64,000 nt of DNA from Morinoia aosen (GCA_030386875.1 CM059563.1:19235936-19299935); one strand, 5' to 3'. Positions 1-12,295 are shown, numbered from the stretch's first letter. Translations and numbers: made by a program. The notes: generated by a model from the sequence alone, not told the origin.

Positions 1-245
1 GCTCCGATTTGGCAGAACAAAACTCGGATCGTTGGCTACAGGACACTTCGCAAAAACGCAGACGAGCGTAGCTCCTACAAACGTCGGGTGGCTGCGAGCA
101 AAAATTGCTGAGCCATGACACTCGTGATAGAGTGAGATACAACGAAGGCTTCGAGTCAGCACAAATCTTAGAGAAAAGTCAAGCAGGACGTCCAAAAGGA
201 GCTCTTGGGAGTTCCTCTTTGACGTCCCTATCGTGGGAGAGATTT
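1..245. other. Non-repetitive DNA, no gene seen
   Basis: Mixed-composition sequence with no open frame of note, no RNA-gene fold that I recognise and no repeat. It ends where the 41-bp array begins. Confidence 0.5.
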
Positions 246-757
246 AGAGTGATCAAAGACTCATGAAATGCTGATCGCAGCCATTTTGAGTGATGAAAGA
301 CTCATGAAAGACTGATCGCTGCCATTTCGAGTGATCAAAGACTCATGAAATGCTGATCGCAACCATTTTGAGTGATGAAGGACTCATGAAAGGCTGATCG
401 CAGCCATTTCGAGTGATCAAAGACTCATGAAATGCTGATTGCAACCATTTTGAGTGATGAAGGACTCATGAAAGGCTAATCGCAGCCATTTCGAGTGATC
501 AAAGACTCATGAAATGCTGATCGCAGCCATTTCGATTGGTCAAAGACTCATGAAAGGCTAATCGCAGCATTTCGAGTGATCAAAGTCTCATGAAAGGCTG
601 ATCGCAGCCGTTTCGTGTGATCAAAGGCTCATGAAATGCTGATTGTAGCCGTTTCGAGTGATCAAAGTCTCATGAAAGGCTGATCGCAGCCGTCTCGAGT
701 GATCAAGGGCTCATGAAAGGCTGATCGCAGCCATTTCGAGTGATCAAAGACTTTCGA
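246..757. repeat. Minisatellite, 41-bp unit, about 12 copies
   Basis: A unit beginning GAGTGATCAAAGACTCATGA recurs every 41 bp (for example at 247 and 288). Copies differ by scattered substitutions, mainly CCATTT/CCGTTT and AAATGC/AAAGGC. No coding potential is evident. Confidence 0.9.
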
Positions 758-1429
758 AATGAGACCACAACAGCCCGTTTAGCATCATGCAAGAAAGCCG
801 TACATCATTCCGTTGGTCCAAAAAGCATTAGTGGAGCAGTAATTTTACAAAGCATCTTATTCTCCACATATTGAGAGATCAATTCCCATTCAATTCTAAA
901 TGTAATAACGATGTTCAAAGAATCATTACTCAGATTTGTTATACGTTCATAAGCCCCTCCTTGTCTTATACATGTACACGGTCCGAGATTACGGAACTGT
1001 TTCATTTCATCTTTCTCTCACAAACGTTCTTTCTTGATCCTTTCATCTGTGATGCTGTAAATAATAGATGAAATTCAAAGGGACACCCTGCATACACTCA
1101 CGGTTTCAAATCAATGGCTTAACAAAACACTGCGCACTCTGTGTGTTTTGACAGCCCTGCTTTGTTTCTCTGTAATTGCAGAACGAAGCGTCCGCTAGGA
1201 GTTGTAGTACAGGGCTTCTCAACCTCTATATTGTCGTGTGTGTCGTGTTAATAATGATTTTTACTTATATGGTTGTATGTGAATATACATTGTACATTTT
1301 AACATATGAAGTATGTTGAATGTACCCCTAGGGGTACATGTACCTCCGGTTGAGAAGCCCTGCCATAGTAAGGCGGTGTTTGAATGCATAGGTGTGAAAA
1401 TAACGCAGGTGATTAAGTCCGGCTGCTAC
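758..1429. other. Unique AT-rich DNA, no gene seen
   Basis: Contains only short antisense and sense open frames that overlap each other around 805-1,071. Neither has a recognisable domain, so I treat them as chance. Confidence 0.5.
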
Positions 1430-2213
1430 AGCTGTATCTACGTCCTACGTCTGGCTGCTGCAGCTGCGTTTCTGCCCTACGTCTGGCTGCTGCAGCTGTA
1501 TCTACGTCCTACGTCTGGCTGCTGCAGCTGGGTCACCGACCTACGTCTGGCTGCTGCAGCTGCGTCTCTGCCCTACGTCTGGCTGCTGCAGCTGCGTCTC
1601 TGCCTTACGTCAGGCTGCTGCAGCTGCGTCTCTGCCCTACGTCAGGCTGCTACAGCTGCATCTCTGCCCTACGTCTGGCTGCTGCTGCTGCGTCTCTGCC
1701 CTACGTCTGGCTGCTGCAGCTGCGTCTCTGCCCTACGTCAGGCTGCTGCAGCTGCGTCTCTGCCCTACGTCTGGCTGCTGCAGCTGCGTCTTTGCCCTAC
1801 GTCTGGCTGCGGCAGCTGTGTCTCTGCCCTACGTCAGGCTGCTGCAGCTGCGTCTCTGCCCTACGTCTGGTTGCTGCAGCTGCGTCTCTGCCCTACGTCT
1901 GGCTGCTGCAGCTGCGTCTCTGCCCTACGTCAGGCTGCTGCAGCGGCGTCTCTGCCCTACGTCTGGCTGATGCAGCTGCGTCTCTGCCCTACGTCAGGCT
2001 GCTGCAGCTGCGTCTCTACCCTACGTCTGGCTGCTTCAGCTGCGTCTCTGCCCTACGTCTGGCTGCCGCAGCTGCGTCTCTGCCCTACGTCTGGCTGCTG
2101 CAGCTGCGCCTCTGCCCTACGTCTGGCTGCTGCAGCTGCGTCTCTGCCCTACGTCTGGCTGCTGCAGCTGCGTCTCTACCCTACGTCTGGCTGCTGCAGC
2201 TGCCGTCACAACT
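1430..2213. repeat. Minisatellite, 32-bp unit, about 24 copies
   Basis: The unit is built on CTACGTCTGGCTGCTGCAGC followed by TGCGTCTCTGCC. It carries a PstI-like CTGCAG and an E-box-like CAGCTG in nearly every copy. The plus strand of the unit contains no stop codon in any frame. Because 32 is not a multiple of three, the array reads open for about 300 codons with a rotating protein repeat; this is an artefact, not a gene. Confidence 0.93.
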
Positions 2214-3105
2214 GCCGTCAATTTGCACAAAAATCCTCGCACTGCTGGCGATAAAAGCGTTCACGACTCATCACTCGAGTCGGATAAAAAATTCGCAATT
2301 TAATTGGCGCTCAAACCCTCAAACTTTTCGACTGCCAATAAACTTTTTATTCTTTCTTTTTTACATTTGAGTACAAAATTCGCGACATTGGGCAAGCCAA
2401 AGCGTGCAAAAAAAGTGAATTTGCTGATGTTGTAGCGGAGTTGCAGCCGGACTCCCATGCTGGTCGAGATGCAATATTGCGATTTAATCGCAGAAAATGC
2501 AATCGTGAGAAATGTGAAAAAATAAATATCAGAAAATCTCGTTTTGTATCGCCGGAAATTCGTTCTTCGTTCCTCGAAGAATCCGTATCGTTGCATAAAA
2601 GACTCTGTTTGCTTGGTGAAGGATTCAATGCATTTCATGATGAACAGAGATAAAAGATTCACTTCGTTTTAAGAATAATTTTGTTTATTTCATGATGGAT
2701 TGACTTTGTTTTAAGATGGATTTCGATTACATACCAAAGAATTCACTTCGTTTCTTAAAAAATATTTTTATTTTATGACGGTTCCGTTTCATTTCATAAC
2801 GAATTCCCTTCATTTTTAGAATGATCAGATTTTGTTTCGTTTTTCGATTTTGTTTATAAAATAAAGTACTCTCTTTATTTTATGTAGTCACATACACACA
2901 CGCGCACACACACAAGGTAATGGTTTTGGTTGTCAACTTGATACAAAAATGCACGAATGTACGTAGATACAATCGAGTTACGGGCTCGTTGGCTACTCAG
3001 TTCGCTGTGTCCAGCCTCAAGCAAGACTACTAACCTTTGCCTCGGCTGCTCGTAATATCATTTTACTTTGAAGCCTAAGAGTTAATAAATATATCGTAAG
3101 AAAAA
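2214..3105. other. AT-rich unique DNA with a short (CA)n tract
   Basis: No supported gene. Around 2,655-2,830 a degenerate motif like ATTCACTTCGTTTTA recurs a few times. A short CA/CG microsatellite lies at about 2,888-2,916. Open frames on both strands here (about 2,300-2,660) lack domains and overlap. Confidence 0.45.
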
Positions 3106-3330
3106 ATGTACTCAACACTTTGACTGCGGTAGGTAAAACTGAAGTAAGATATTCAACTTTAATTTAAATTCAAATGTCGTAAATAATGTTGATATTAACA
3201 AACACTTACTGGATCATGCCTTCATTTAGTTATCATTAGGTATATATCAAAATTGAGTTTTTGACTTCTGGTCGATCAGCAGCATTATAAAAATTCCCTT
3301 CGTGTACCACCGGTGGCTCACGTCGCAGTC
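3106..3330. mobile_element. MITE-like dispersed repeat, copy A
   Basis: About 220 bp, running from CAACACTTTGACTGCGG to the palindromic motif TACCACCGGTGGCTCAC near 3,306. The same order of blocks occurs at 28,205-28,425 and, reversed, at 12,525-12,742 and 29,416-29,650. Shared blocks include 'ACTGGATC', 'CTTCATTTAG', 'CAGCAGCAT' and 'CCACCGGTGG'. It has no coding capacity. The superfamily is not proven; the ends resemble TTAA-targeting elements in general style only. Confidence 0.55.
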
Positions 3331-3751
3331 AAAATTTTAAATAGATTAGAAAGATTAGGAAGATTAAATAGAACAGAAAAACTTACAAAAATCCTTAACG
3401 AATTCGTTGATAAAAATTCGTCCGTACACCTGACTTTCAAAGCGACAAATCTCACGCACACGAATGCTGGGGAAACTTGTAACGTTCTTACAGTGAATAG
3501 AAACCCTGTGATCAATGACGCAACATTTTCTTATCTCTGAATTCAGTAAAGTCTGTCGAGTTCAGATGTTGTATTTGAGGGTCAGTAGGTGCTGCAGAAT
3601 TTCCTTGCTTTGTGTTACACTAGAACCAATTTTCCCCAAACAACACTCTGCTTGATGCTTAAAAGGTGATTTGGGTTAACTGTACTGAGGGGGCAAATTT
3701 GCAACCGTTCGCTGCTGCGAGACTTGCCGCGCTGCTTGTTACCTTCCGTGA
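3331..3751. other. Unique DNA, no gene seen
   Basis: A 75-codon plus-strand frame at 3,313-3,540 starts without an ATG, begins inside the MITE-like repeat and has no recognisable domain. Nothing else is seen. Confidence 0.4.
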
Positions 3752-4428
3752 GAAGTTTTTTTTGCCTCAAGAACACTAATTTAGGGGATTTGAAGAACAG
3801 TTTTTTGCTTCAAGACATTAATTAAGGGGATTTTGAGAACAGTTTTTGCTTCTAGGATACTAATTTAGGGGATTTGGAGAACAGTTTTTTGCTTCAAGAC
3901 ACTAATTAAGGGGATTTTGAGAACAGTTTTTGCCTCTAGGATACTAATTTAGGGGATTTGGAGAACAGTTTTTTGCTTCAAGACACTAATTAAGGGGATT
4001 TTGAGAACAGTTTTTGCCTCTAGGATACTAATTTAGGGGATTTGGAGAACAGTTTTTTGCTTCAAGACACTAATTAAGGGGATTTTGAGAACAGTTTTTG
4101 CCTCTAGGATACTAATTAAGGGGATTTGGAGAACAGTTTTTTGCCTCTAGGACACTAATTAAGGGGATTTGGAGAACAGTTTTTTTGCCTCTAGGATACT
4201 AATTAAGGGGATTTGGAGAATAGTTTTTTGCCTCTAGGATACTAATTAAGGGGATTTGGAGAATAGTTTTTTGCCTCTAGGACACTAATTAAGGGATTTG
4301 GAGAACAGTTTTTTTTTGCCTCTAGGATACTAATTAAGGGGATTTGGAGAATAGTTTTTTGCCTCTAGGACACTAATTAAGGGGATTTGGAGAACAGGTT
4401 TTTTGCCTCAAGAAAACTAATTAAGGGG
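3752..4428. repeat. Minisatellite, about 42-bp unit, about 16 copies
   Basis: The unit contains ACTAATTAAGGGGATTTGGA, then GAACAG, a run of 5-8 T and GCCTCTAGGAT. GAACAG recurs at 3,795, 3,837 and 3,879, a spacing of 42 bp. Length variation (about 41-44 bp) comes from the T run, as expected of replication slippage. Confidence 0.92.
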
Positions 4429-5265
4429 ATTTCATGCCGAGTACTAAATTCATAAAAATAACGCGATTTTTAAGTGTTTCTTTGCCTGAAAGTACAATAA
4501 AAGCAGAGTGTCTTTAGATTGATTCGTTAGTAGTTTCATCACCGGTCGTTTTTCAGTAGGACAAGCACTCTCAAATGATACTATGAGTTACAATGCGAAA
4601 ATAACTAGTTAACTCGAAATATCACAAGCGTCAGTACGATCAATACCAGCGGTTCCTTCCGATTGGATGAAGATTTTTAGCTCTAAAAGAGAGCTTACTC
4701 CGAAACGCATCTGGGTCAAACCTGATCAATTACGGATTTTATGATGACTAATTCGAAAAAAGAATATTTTTTCCACACCGAACGTCACTCAGCCATCGCA
4801 ATTTGACGCCGCTGATGTGAGTTTTCATCCAAGAATAATTTGAACAAAGAGCGTTGGGTGACGGATAAGCAGACCAGTGGCGTGCCTAGACGGGGTTTGG
4901 AAAACGACAGTATTGATTCATGTAATGAAGTTTGAGTAAGGTTTTAACTCATGAGTGTTGTGAGGAGATGAAGGAAAATATAAAGCACACCCAGATTACT
5001 GAGAAAATTACTTGAAGCTGAAGATGGAAGAAATGAGTTTGAGAGAAGGGAAGTTGGAGGAGCTGGGAGTTGAAATCAGAAAAAGCAAAGGTCAGAATGA
5101 ATGCACAGGTGAATAAGAATTATTATAAGCAATATATTTAATATACTTCCTCATTGTGTGTTTTCATTATATCATAAAGGAAAATTTTTTATATTTATTT
5201 GATCTACATCTGTGGTGGAAGAACGTAGGCAAGAAAGCCACAAGGGGAAAAAGACGGAAGGATGG
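4429..5265. other. Unique DNA, no gene seen
   Basis: Non-repetitive and purine-rich towards its right end. No open frame, RNA fold or repeat is worth calling. Confidence 0.4.
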
Positions 5266-5325
5266 AAAATAAACCTATGGAAAATAGACCTATGGAAAAT
5301 AGACCTATGGAAAATAGACCTATGG
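5266..5325. repeat. Short tandem repeat, 18-bp unit, about 3-4 copies
   Basis: The unit CCTATGGAAAATAGA plus three bases is repeated head to tail with almost no divergence. Confidence 0.85.
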
Positions 5326-5805
5326 GATTAAAAGTAAAGAGAAAGAAACATACGGCAGAGTGGGAGGAGAATCAAGAGGGAGAATGATTAAAGGATTAAA
5401 ATGAGTGACGAAGAAAAACAAAAAGGGAGGTGATAGAACACGAAAGAAAAGAAAGAAAAAGATAAAAGAAGGAGACACTCGTCAACAGATTTACTAATTG
5501 ATCACATTCCACGTCGAAGTATCGATTATTAATCTTCATGTTAGCCTGAGAGTCCAGATCAAAAACCTGCATGTTAACCTGTGAAGCTAAAATCTAAACC
5601 TGTATGTTAGCCTGAAAACCCTCATTGGCTTCAAGAGTCTAGATCCAGCTTTTGATTATTACTTCTGAGTCTGAACTTAGATCGAGGTTTCATGCTATCA
5701 TTCTGCACCCAGTCTATCCTTGCTGTGGAATTTGATGATAAAAGAGTTGCGTGTTCGTGCGTTTTTTTCGCTGTTCGTTCATCAAAACGGAATTTTGAGC
5801 AAATA
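5326..5805. other. Unique purine-rich DNA, no gene seen
   Basis: GA-rich at first. A weak recurrence of 'AACCTGCATGTTAGCCTG' occurs around 5,536-5,610 (two or three degenerate copies). No gene. Confidence 0.4.
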
Positions 5806-6016
5806 AGGCAAATAAGTTTGAATATCAGGCAAGTAAGGTTGAATATCAGGCAAATAAGATTGAATATCAGGCAAATAAGGTTGAATATCAGGTAAATAAG
5901 GTTGAATATCAGGCAAATAAGATTGAATATCAGGCAAATAAGGTTGAATATCAGGTAAATAAGGTTGAATATCAGGCAAATAAGGTTGACTATCAGGTAA
6001 ATAAGGTTGAATATCA
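5806..6016. repeat. Minisatellite, 21-bp unit, about 10 copies
   Basis: The unit is GCAAATAAGGTTGAATATCAG with minor variants (GTAAATAAG, AAGATTG). The 21-bp period is a multiple of three, which keeps short frames open on both strands. These are repeat artefacts. Confidence 0.92.
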
Positions 6017-6515
6017 GCTGGGTAAAAACAAGGTAGTTTTCCGTCTGCTCTATCGCTAATGAATGGGAGCGTCTGTTAGCACTTGCGCTTTTCCGGCCTA
6101 TAAGAAGTGCTTTGACTCAGGAAGCCCAAACACAAGCTCTGTTAAATTGTTTGTTGCGGTGCCCAGGACGTCATGCTATATGATATTCTGAGCTGCTTAT
6201 ATGATGTTCTTCATGCAGTAGATCAGAAGAATTAAACTTGTAGCACGATCTCAAACATTCTAAAACCTTCTTGCTAAAACTTTTTACTAAATATCACTAT
6301 AACCAAATTATATTATTGTAAACTCTCGTAAAAAAGAAGTGCTTGTAACGTAAATTCAAAATGAATATTACGAGTAACTGTATAAATAAATTTAATCCTT
6401 TAAAAGAACAAACAGCGAATATCTCAAAACCCGATTTTTTCGAAAAATGTCATAAAAGCAAAAACGTTCATTTGTCCATTATCAATTTGGTGTGCCATTT
6501 TGTACCTTTGGTCCT
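6017..6515. other. Unique AT-rich DNA, no gene seen
   Basis: No supported coding region and no structured RNA is recognised between the 21-bp and 26-bp arrays. Confidence 0.4.
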
Positions 6516-7775
6516 GAAACGCCTTGCGAACCTTTTGTTCTGAAACGCCTTGCGAACCTTTTGTTCTGAAACGCCTTGCGAACCTTTTGTTCTGAAGCGC
6601 TTTGCGAACCTTTTGTTCTGAAACGTCTTGCGAACATTTTGTTCTGAAACACCTTGCGAACCTTTTGTTCTGAAACGCCTTGCGAACCTTTTGTTCTGAA
6701 ACGCCTTGCGAACCTTTTGTTCTGAAACGCCTTGCGAACATTTTCTTCTGAAACGCCTTGCGAACCTTTTGTTCTGCAACGCTTTGCGAACCTTTTGTTC
6801 TGAAACGCCTTGCGAACATTTTGTTCTGAAACGCCTTGCGAACATTTTGTTCTGAAACGCCTTGCGAACCTTTTGTTCTGCAACGCTTTGCGAACCTTTT
6901 GTTCTGAAACGCCTTGCGAACATTTTGTTCTGAAACGCCTTGCGAACATTTTGTTCTGAAACGCCTTGCGAACCTTTTGTTCTGCAACGCTTTGCGAACC
7001 TTTTGTTCTGAAACGCCTTGCGAACATTTTGTTCTGAAACGCCTTGCGAACATTTTGTTTTGAAACGCCTTGCGAACCTTTTGTTCTGAAACGCCTTGCG
7101 AACATTTTGTTCTGAAACGCCTTGCGAACATTTTGTTCTGAAACGCCTTGCGAACATTTTGTTCTGAAACGCCTTGCGAACATTTTGTTCTGAAACGCCT
7201 TGCGAACCTTTTGTTCTGCAACGCTTTGCGAACCTTTTGTTCTGAAACGCCTTGCGAACATTTTGTTCTGAAACGCCTTGCGAACATTTTGTTCTGAAAC
7301 GCCTTGTGAACCTTTTGTTCTGAAACGCCTTGCGAACCTTTTGTTCTGAAACGCCTTGCGAACCTTTTGTTCTGAAACGCCTTGCGAACATTTTGTTCTG
7401 AAACGCCTTGCGAGCCTTTTGTTCTGAAACGCCTTGCGAACCTTTTGTTCTGCAACGCTTTGCGAAACTTTTGTTCTGAAACGCCTTGCGAACATTTTGT
7501 TCTGAAACGCCTTGCGAACATTTTGTTCTGAAACGCCTTGCGAACCTTTTGTTCTGCAACGCTTTGCGAACCTTTTGTTCTGAAACGCCTTGCGAACATT
7601 TTGTTCTGAAACGCCTTGCGAACATTTTGTTCTGAAACGCCTTGTGAACCTTTTGTTCTGAAACGCCTTGCGAACATTTTTGTTCTGAAACGCCTTGCGA
7701 ACATTTTGTTCTGAAACGCCTTGCGAACCTTTTGTTCTGAAACGCCTTGCGAACCTTTTGTTCTGAAACGCCAGA
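6516..7775. repeat. Minisatellite, 26-bp unit, about 48 copies
   Basis: The unit contains GAAACGCCTTGCGAACCTTT then TGTTCT. Variants include CATTTT for CCTTTT and GCAACGCTTT for GAAACGCCTT. One unit near 7,675 has an extra T. The minus strand of the unit contains no stop triplet, so all three minus frames stay open for 430-510 codons, giving the same Arg/Lys/Gln-rich peptide repeat in three phases. That is the signature of a stop-free non-coding unit rather than a gene. Confidence 0.95.
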
Positions 7776-8220
7776 GACACCAGCCCCTGTCAGCCCGGTT
7801 TCCATTCAAGTACAATAACATAAGTGACGCTGAAGAATAAAACTGCCAGTGACGACTGTATTCATCAGCGAAGATATCCCCCTTATGAGTTAGAACATAT
7901 TTATAAACGAATTTTAAAGTATGTTCCACAAAAACCCGTATCGAGTATTCATTTTCCCGTATCATCATAAGAATACCATGAGCATTTAATTTCTAGCAAA
8001 ATTATCCCCCAAAATTAACTCGTAGAAATGGTCTTACTGATTATGGTGGTATTACTGATACGGGAAAATAAATACTCGGTTCGGGTTTTTGTGGGACATA
8101 CTGCATGTCAGCCCACGCCAGCCCGGTTTTTATTCAAGTTCAATAAGAAAATGATGCAAAAAACTAAAACTGCGTGTGACGACTTTAGTCATGAACGCAG
8201 TCAACCCTCTCATGAGTTAG
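7776..8220. repeat. Array junction with duplicated and inverted flank
   Basis: A block containing CAGCCCGGTTTCCATTCAAG at about 7,790 is repeated in direct orientation at about 8,110, followed in both by 'TGACGACT' and 'CATGAGTTAGAA'. Between them, 7,917-7,975 and about 8,033-8,103 form an imperfect inverted repeat sharing ATACGGGAAAAT and GGGTTTTTGTGG. No gene is present. Confidence 0.7.
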
Positions 8221-8460
8221 AAAATTTACGAGCATATACATCTTATATAAGTACACTGATATACTGTATATACGAGCATATACATCCACTATAAGTATAC
8301 TGATATACTGTATATACGAGCATATACATCCAATATAAGTACACTGATATACTGTATATACGAGCATATACATCCAATATAAGTATACTGATATACTGTA
8401 TATACGAGCACATACATCCAATATAAGTACACTGATATACTGTATATACTAGCATATACA
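8221..8460. repeat. Minisatellite, 44-bp unit, about 5 copies
   Basis: The unit runs ACACTGATATACTGTATATA, then CGAGCATATACATCCAATATAAGT. It merges directly into a shorter 39-bp derivative on the right. Confidence 0.9.
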
Positions 8461-9118
8461 TCCAATATAAACACACTGATATATATTCGAACATATACAT
8501 CCAATATAAACACACTGATATGTATTCGAACATATACATCCAATTTAAACACACTGATATATATTCGAACATATACATCCGATATAAACACACTGATATA
8601 TATTCGAACATATACATCCAATATAAACACACTGATATATATTCGAACATATACATCCAATTTAAACACACTGATATATATTCGAACATATACATCCAAT
8701 ATAAACACACTGATATATATTCGAACATATACATCCAATATAAACACACTGATATATATTCGAACATATACATCCAATATAAACACACTGATATATATTC
8801 GAACATATACATCCAATATAAACACACTGATATATATTCGAACATATACATCCAATATAAACACACTGATATATATTCGAACATATACATCCAATATAAA
8901 CACACTGATATATATTCGAACATATACATCCAATATAAACACACTGATATATATTCGAACATATACATCCAATATAAACACACTGATATATATTCGAACA
9001 TATACATCCAATATAAACACACTGATATGTATTCGAACATATACATCCAATATAAACACACTGATATATATTCGAGCATATACATCCACTATAAGCACGC
9101 TGATATTTATACGAGTAT
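8461..9118. repeat. Minisatellite, 39-bp unit, about 16-17 copies
   Basis: The unit runs ATAAACACACTGATATATAT, then TCGAACATATACATCCAAT. It is clearly derived from the adjacent 44-bp unit by loss of a few bases. 39 is a multiple of three, which explains the several long open frames on both strands (Tyr/Ile-rich peptide repeats). They lack any domain and are rejected as genes. Confidence 0.95.
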
Positions 9119-9410
9119 ATATCAGTCCATGTCAGCCCGGTCACCACTCTGGTGTTCGGTGCTCAAGATGTCGAGTGGACGTCGAGAGATGACGTCATTT
9201 GTTAGACGTAATAGAAGGTAGCCTCCATCTGTTGCCTTCATCTCGTTCCCGGGGAGGAAGGATCGAGTTCCTTTGTTTGGCCGGCAGGAGTTGCATTTTT
9301 GGCTGATTTTTTCGGCTGATTTGTGTCAGGGAAAACACGCTAAAGTGAAACGAAGTCTTGTCTCATTTCTGTCGCAGACGAATGACCTCTCGTGGCAGCC
9401 TGTGGGGGTA
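9119..9410. other. Unique DNA, no gene seen
   Basis: Starts with a third copy of the short motif TCAGCCCGGT (about 9,131) that also borders the arrays at 7,790 and 8,110. No gene is supported. Confidence 0.4.
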
Positions 9411-9780
9411 AGTACGAGGTTCTCGACGTACGAGTTGAAAATGAACATTTTTATGTAATGGCCCAGAAGATTCTCGACATACGAGTTGAAAGTGTAACTT
9501 ATTTTAAAAATGAACGAAGAGATTCTTGACGTACGAATTTAAAACGAAACTTTTTTTATAAAATGACCTAGATGATTCTTGACGCACGAGTTGAAAATGA
9601 ACATTTTTACATAAGTGGCCTAGGACATTCTTGACGTATGAGTTGAAAATGAAGCATTTTATAGAATGGCCTTTACAGATTCTTGACGTACGAGTTGGAA
9701 ATGAAACTTTTTATAAAATGGCTTCGGAGATTCTCGACGGCTGAGTTGAAAATGAAACTTTTTATGGAAGTGGCTTACGT
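9411..9780. repeat. Degenerate tandem repeat, about 52-60-bp unit, about 7 copies
   Basis: Copies share GATTCTTGACGTACGAGTTG, then AAAATGAAAC, a T run and 'AAATGGC'. Divergence is much higher than in neighbouring arrays, so this array is older. Confidence 0.85.
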
Positions 9781-10589
9781 TTCAGCAAACTGATACATGA
9801 GTGACTTGAAAGCCTTGAAAATAGAGCGAGATTGCTAAACTTTCAGAGGATAAGATGCTGAGGTAAGAGAATTGAAGCACAGAGAGAACAAGCTTTTCAT
9901 TTTGTAAACATGGTTCCGCATAAAAAAGAAATAATTCGCACCCATCAAGATGCGTTAACCGATTGTAAATTTTTGAAAAAATTTCATATTTCCCCTCAAA
10001 CAAAAACACATTTACGCTTTCATTTTTAAAAGAACTCACTTTCATGTAGAGAGAGAGAGAGAGAGGAAACTTAATGAAAAATCCCTCGCACAATGCTAAG
10101 TCAATGTCCACATCACAAATTTAAAAAGCATAATTCGATGAATAATTTTCATTGTTTCCTACATACGCGGGAAAACAATACCATTTCAAGCCTAACCCTA
10201 TAGACCTCGTAACAATCCCTCTCCAACTCTTGAATGCGAACAATTCTGGAGCAAGTTTAACGCTCGAGTCGTTCAGTAGGCAAAGCAAGGTTTCAGTAAC
10301 GTCTAAATTTGAACAAAGCGCCGTACCATAATCATAGGCACCTTCCAGTGTACTCTGTCCGAGTTCCTCAAGAGATTTAGCGGGATTCCCTCGAGCGAAT
10401 CCAAACACGTGTGTGTTTGTGTCTAGGTAAACCCACTGGAATTGGCAAACCTGACGAGGGAAACGGGAATTTTGGGCGTCTCTCGAGAATGTTGGAGGAA
10501 GGAAACCCGGGAAATGATGTACAGTAAAAGGATATCGAGGGGGATAACAGTATTTGTTTCAGTGTGGCACTCACGAAAAATTAATTCAG
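9781..10589. other. Unique DNA with a short (GA)n tract, no gene seen
   Basis: A GA dinucleotide run lies at about 10,049-10,066. Minus-strand frames of about 95-110 codons at 9,782-10,408 lack recognisable domains, and I do not call them. Confidence 0.4.
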
Positions 10590-10875
10590 GATATTTTTTT
10601 ATATTTTTATGCTGTTGGATGAAGTTTACTTACGCCAAGTTTCCAAGATGCTGCAAACGAACTCAACTTGGTACTCTCGGAAAATTTATTAGTGACAACT
10701 TTTATCTTATGACGTTTGATGCAGTTAACTCACCCCAAACTTCCATAAAGCTGCAAACCAATTCAATGTGGTGCGGAAAAAAATGCTTTATTATATCTTT
10801 TTATATTTTTTTGCCGGTGAATGAAGTAAACTCATCCCAAATTTCCATGACGTTGCAAACCAATTACACTTGAGT
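10590..10875. repeat. Degenerate tandem repeat, about 100-bp unit, 3 copies
   Basis: The block ATGAAGTTTACT..CCAA.TTTCCA followed by 'GCTGCAAAC.AATTCA' recurs at 10,619, 10,719 and 10,821. A 143-codon plus-strand frame spanning this (10,442-10,873) contains the repeat and has no known domain. Confidence 0.75.
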
Positions 10876-11555
10876 AGAAGCATATTCATTGAAATGTGTG
10901 GAAATGTAATTCATCGACGTCCAATTCGCCGCAGGATGTGCTCCAACGGTCGCTGGGAACAGACAAATGAAGACAACAGTTTTTGTCGCATTCAAGTCAC
11001 AAAATATTAATTTCCCCAATGATAAAAGTTGTGTGTGTCCCCCGATTACCTGAAACCTACTCTAATATTCTATTTAATTAATTCTTCTGATAATGATCTC
11101 TAATTGAAAATTTATAATATTTTTCGGAAAAGAAGTATTATTGGCGTCTATTTTTGTGTTGAATTGAGTTACAAAATATTAACAATTTTGTTAGCTTCAA
11201 ATGATATATACTTTTTTATTTGAGGCTCAAGGATAGTTGTGCTATTCTTTCTAATGACTTCCAGTTAGCGGGATCACTAGCCACACTCCCACAAATGTTC
11301 AACACTTTTTAAAACTTAATTATCGCGCTATCTAAAAACGTCATAGGTTAGTAGGTACTTGAAGAAAAATTCAAAGCGAAGTTTTCGGAGATATGAATAA
11401 AATGTTATTAAAATGGCAAATGAACCGCCAGAGAAATTTAAACAATTAAAAATTAAACTTTGAAGGCAACCTTTTTTTCGATCATAAGGAATGAGCTTTG
11501 TAGAATTATAATTTTAGAGAATATTCCTGTAAGTTCTTGCAAGTTCAAGAACGTT
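10876..11555. other. Unique AT-rich DNA, no gene seen
   Basis: No open frame, repeat or structured RNA could be supported. Confidence 0.45.
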
Positions 11556-12092
11556 GCGTCTGTAACAGTTGCAACAATAGCGATATTTCAACAGCTGCAA
11601 CGACAGCAGGGCTTCTGCTACAGCTGCAGCAATAGCGATGATTTAACAGCTGCAGCAATAGCGATGCTTTAACAGCTGCAGCAAAAGCGATGCTTTAACA
11701 GATGAAGCAATATCGATGCTTCAACAGCTGCAACAACAATACTTCCGCAACAGGTTCAACAATACTGACGCTTAAACAGCTGCAACAACTTTGTATCTGT
11801 AAGAGTTGTAAGGACGGTGCTTCTGTAACTGTTGCAACATTAGAGGTGATTCAACAGCTAAAACAGCGGTGTTTCCGTCACACCTGCAGTAATAGCGATG
11901 CTTCAACATCTGCAACAACAATGTTTCCGTCCCACCTGCAGTAATAGCGATGCTTCAACATCTGCAACAACAATGCTTCCGTCACTCCTGCAGTAATAGC
12001 GATGCTTCAATATCTGCAACAACAATGCTTCCGTCCCACCTGCAGTAATGGCGATGCTTCAATATCTGCAACAACAGCGCTTCCGTAACATC
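11556..12092. repeat. Minisatellite, 52-bp unit with shorter diverged units
   Basis: The right half has a clear 52-bp period, with CTGCAGTAATAGCGATGCTT at 11,884 and 11,936. The left half is built of shorter related blocks such as ACAGCTGCAGCAATAGCGAT. CAGCTG/CTGCAG motifs recur throughout, as in the 32-bp and 17-bp arrays. Confidence 0.85.
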
Positions 12093-12295
12093 TGCAACAG
12101 CAACGATGCCACACACACCACCGAGGTTGTGCGCCACACAAGCAAGACCGGCTGTGCCGGCCTGGCTGCTTTTAATCGGACGAGGCAACGTTCACACGGC
12201 CGAGGCAGTTGTGTCTAGTGTGTAGAGTTGGCGGGACGCTACGGTTCCTTACGTTCTGTGGTCATTGGTTCAGGTTTCTTGATTATTAGCACTTT

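Noticed and set aside
246..757. CRISPR-like reading of regularly spaced repeats
   Set aside because: Whole units repeat with no unique spacers, and the DNA is eukaryotic; these are tandem minisatellites.
1313..2370. ORFs of 192-313 codons
   Set aside because: Artefact of the stop-free 32-bp unit.
6424..7968. Three overlapping minus-strand ORFs of 430-510 codons
   Set aside because: All three frames give the same Arg/Lys/Gln repeat from a stop-free 26-bp unit, so they carry no sign of a real protein.
8243..9221. Tyr/Ile-rich ORFs on both strands
   Set aside because: A 39-bp unit divisible by three keeps frames open on both strands. No domain or start context.
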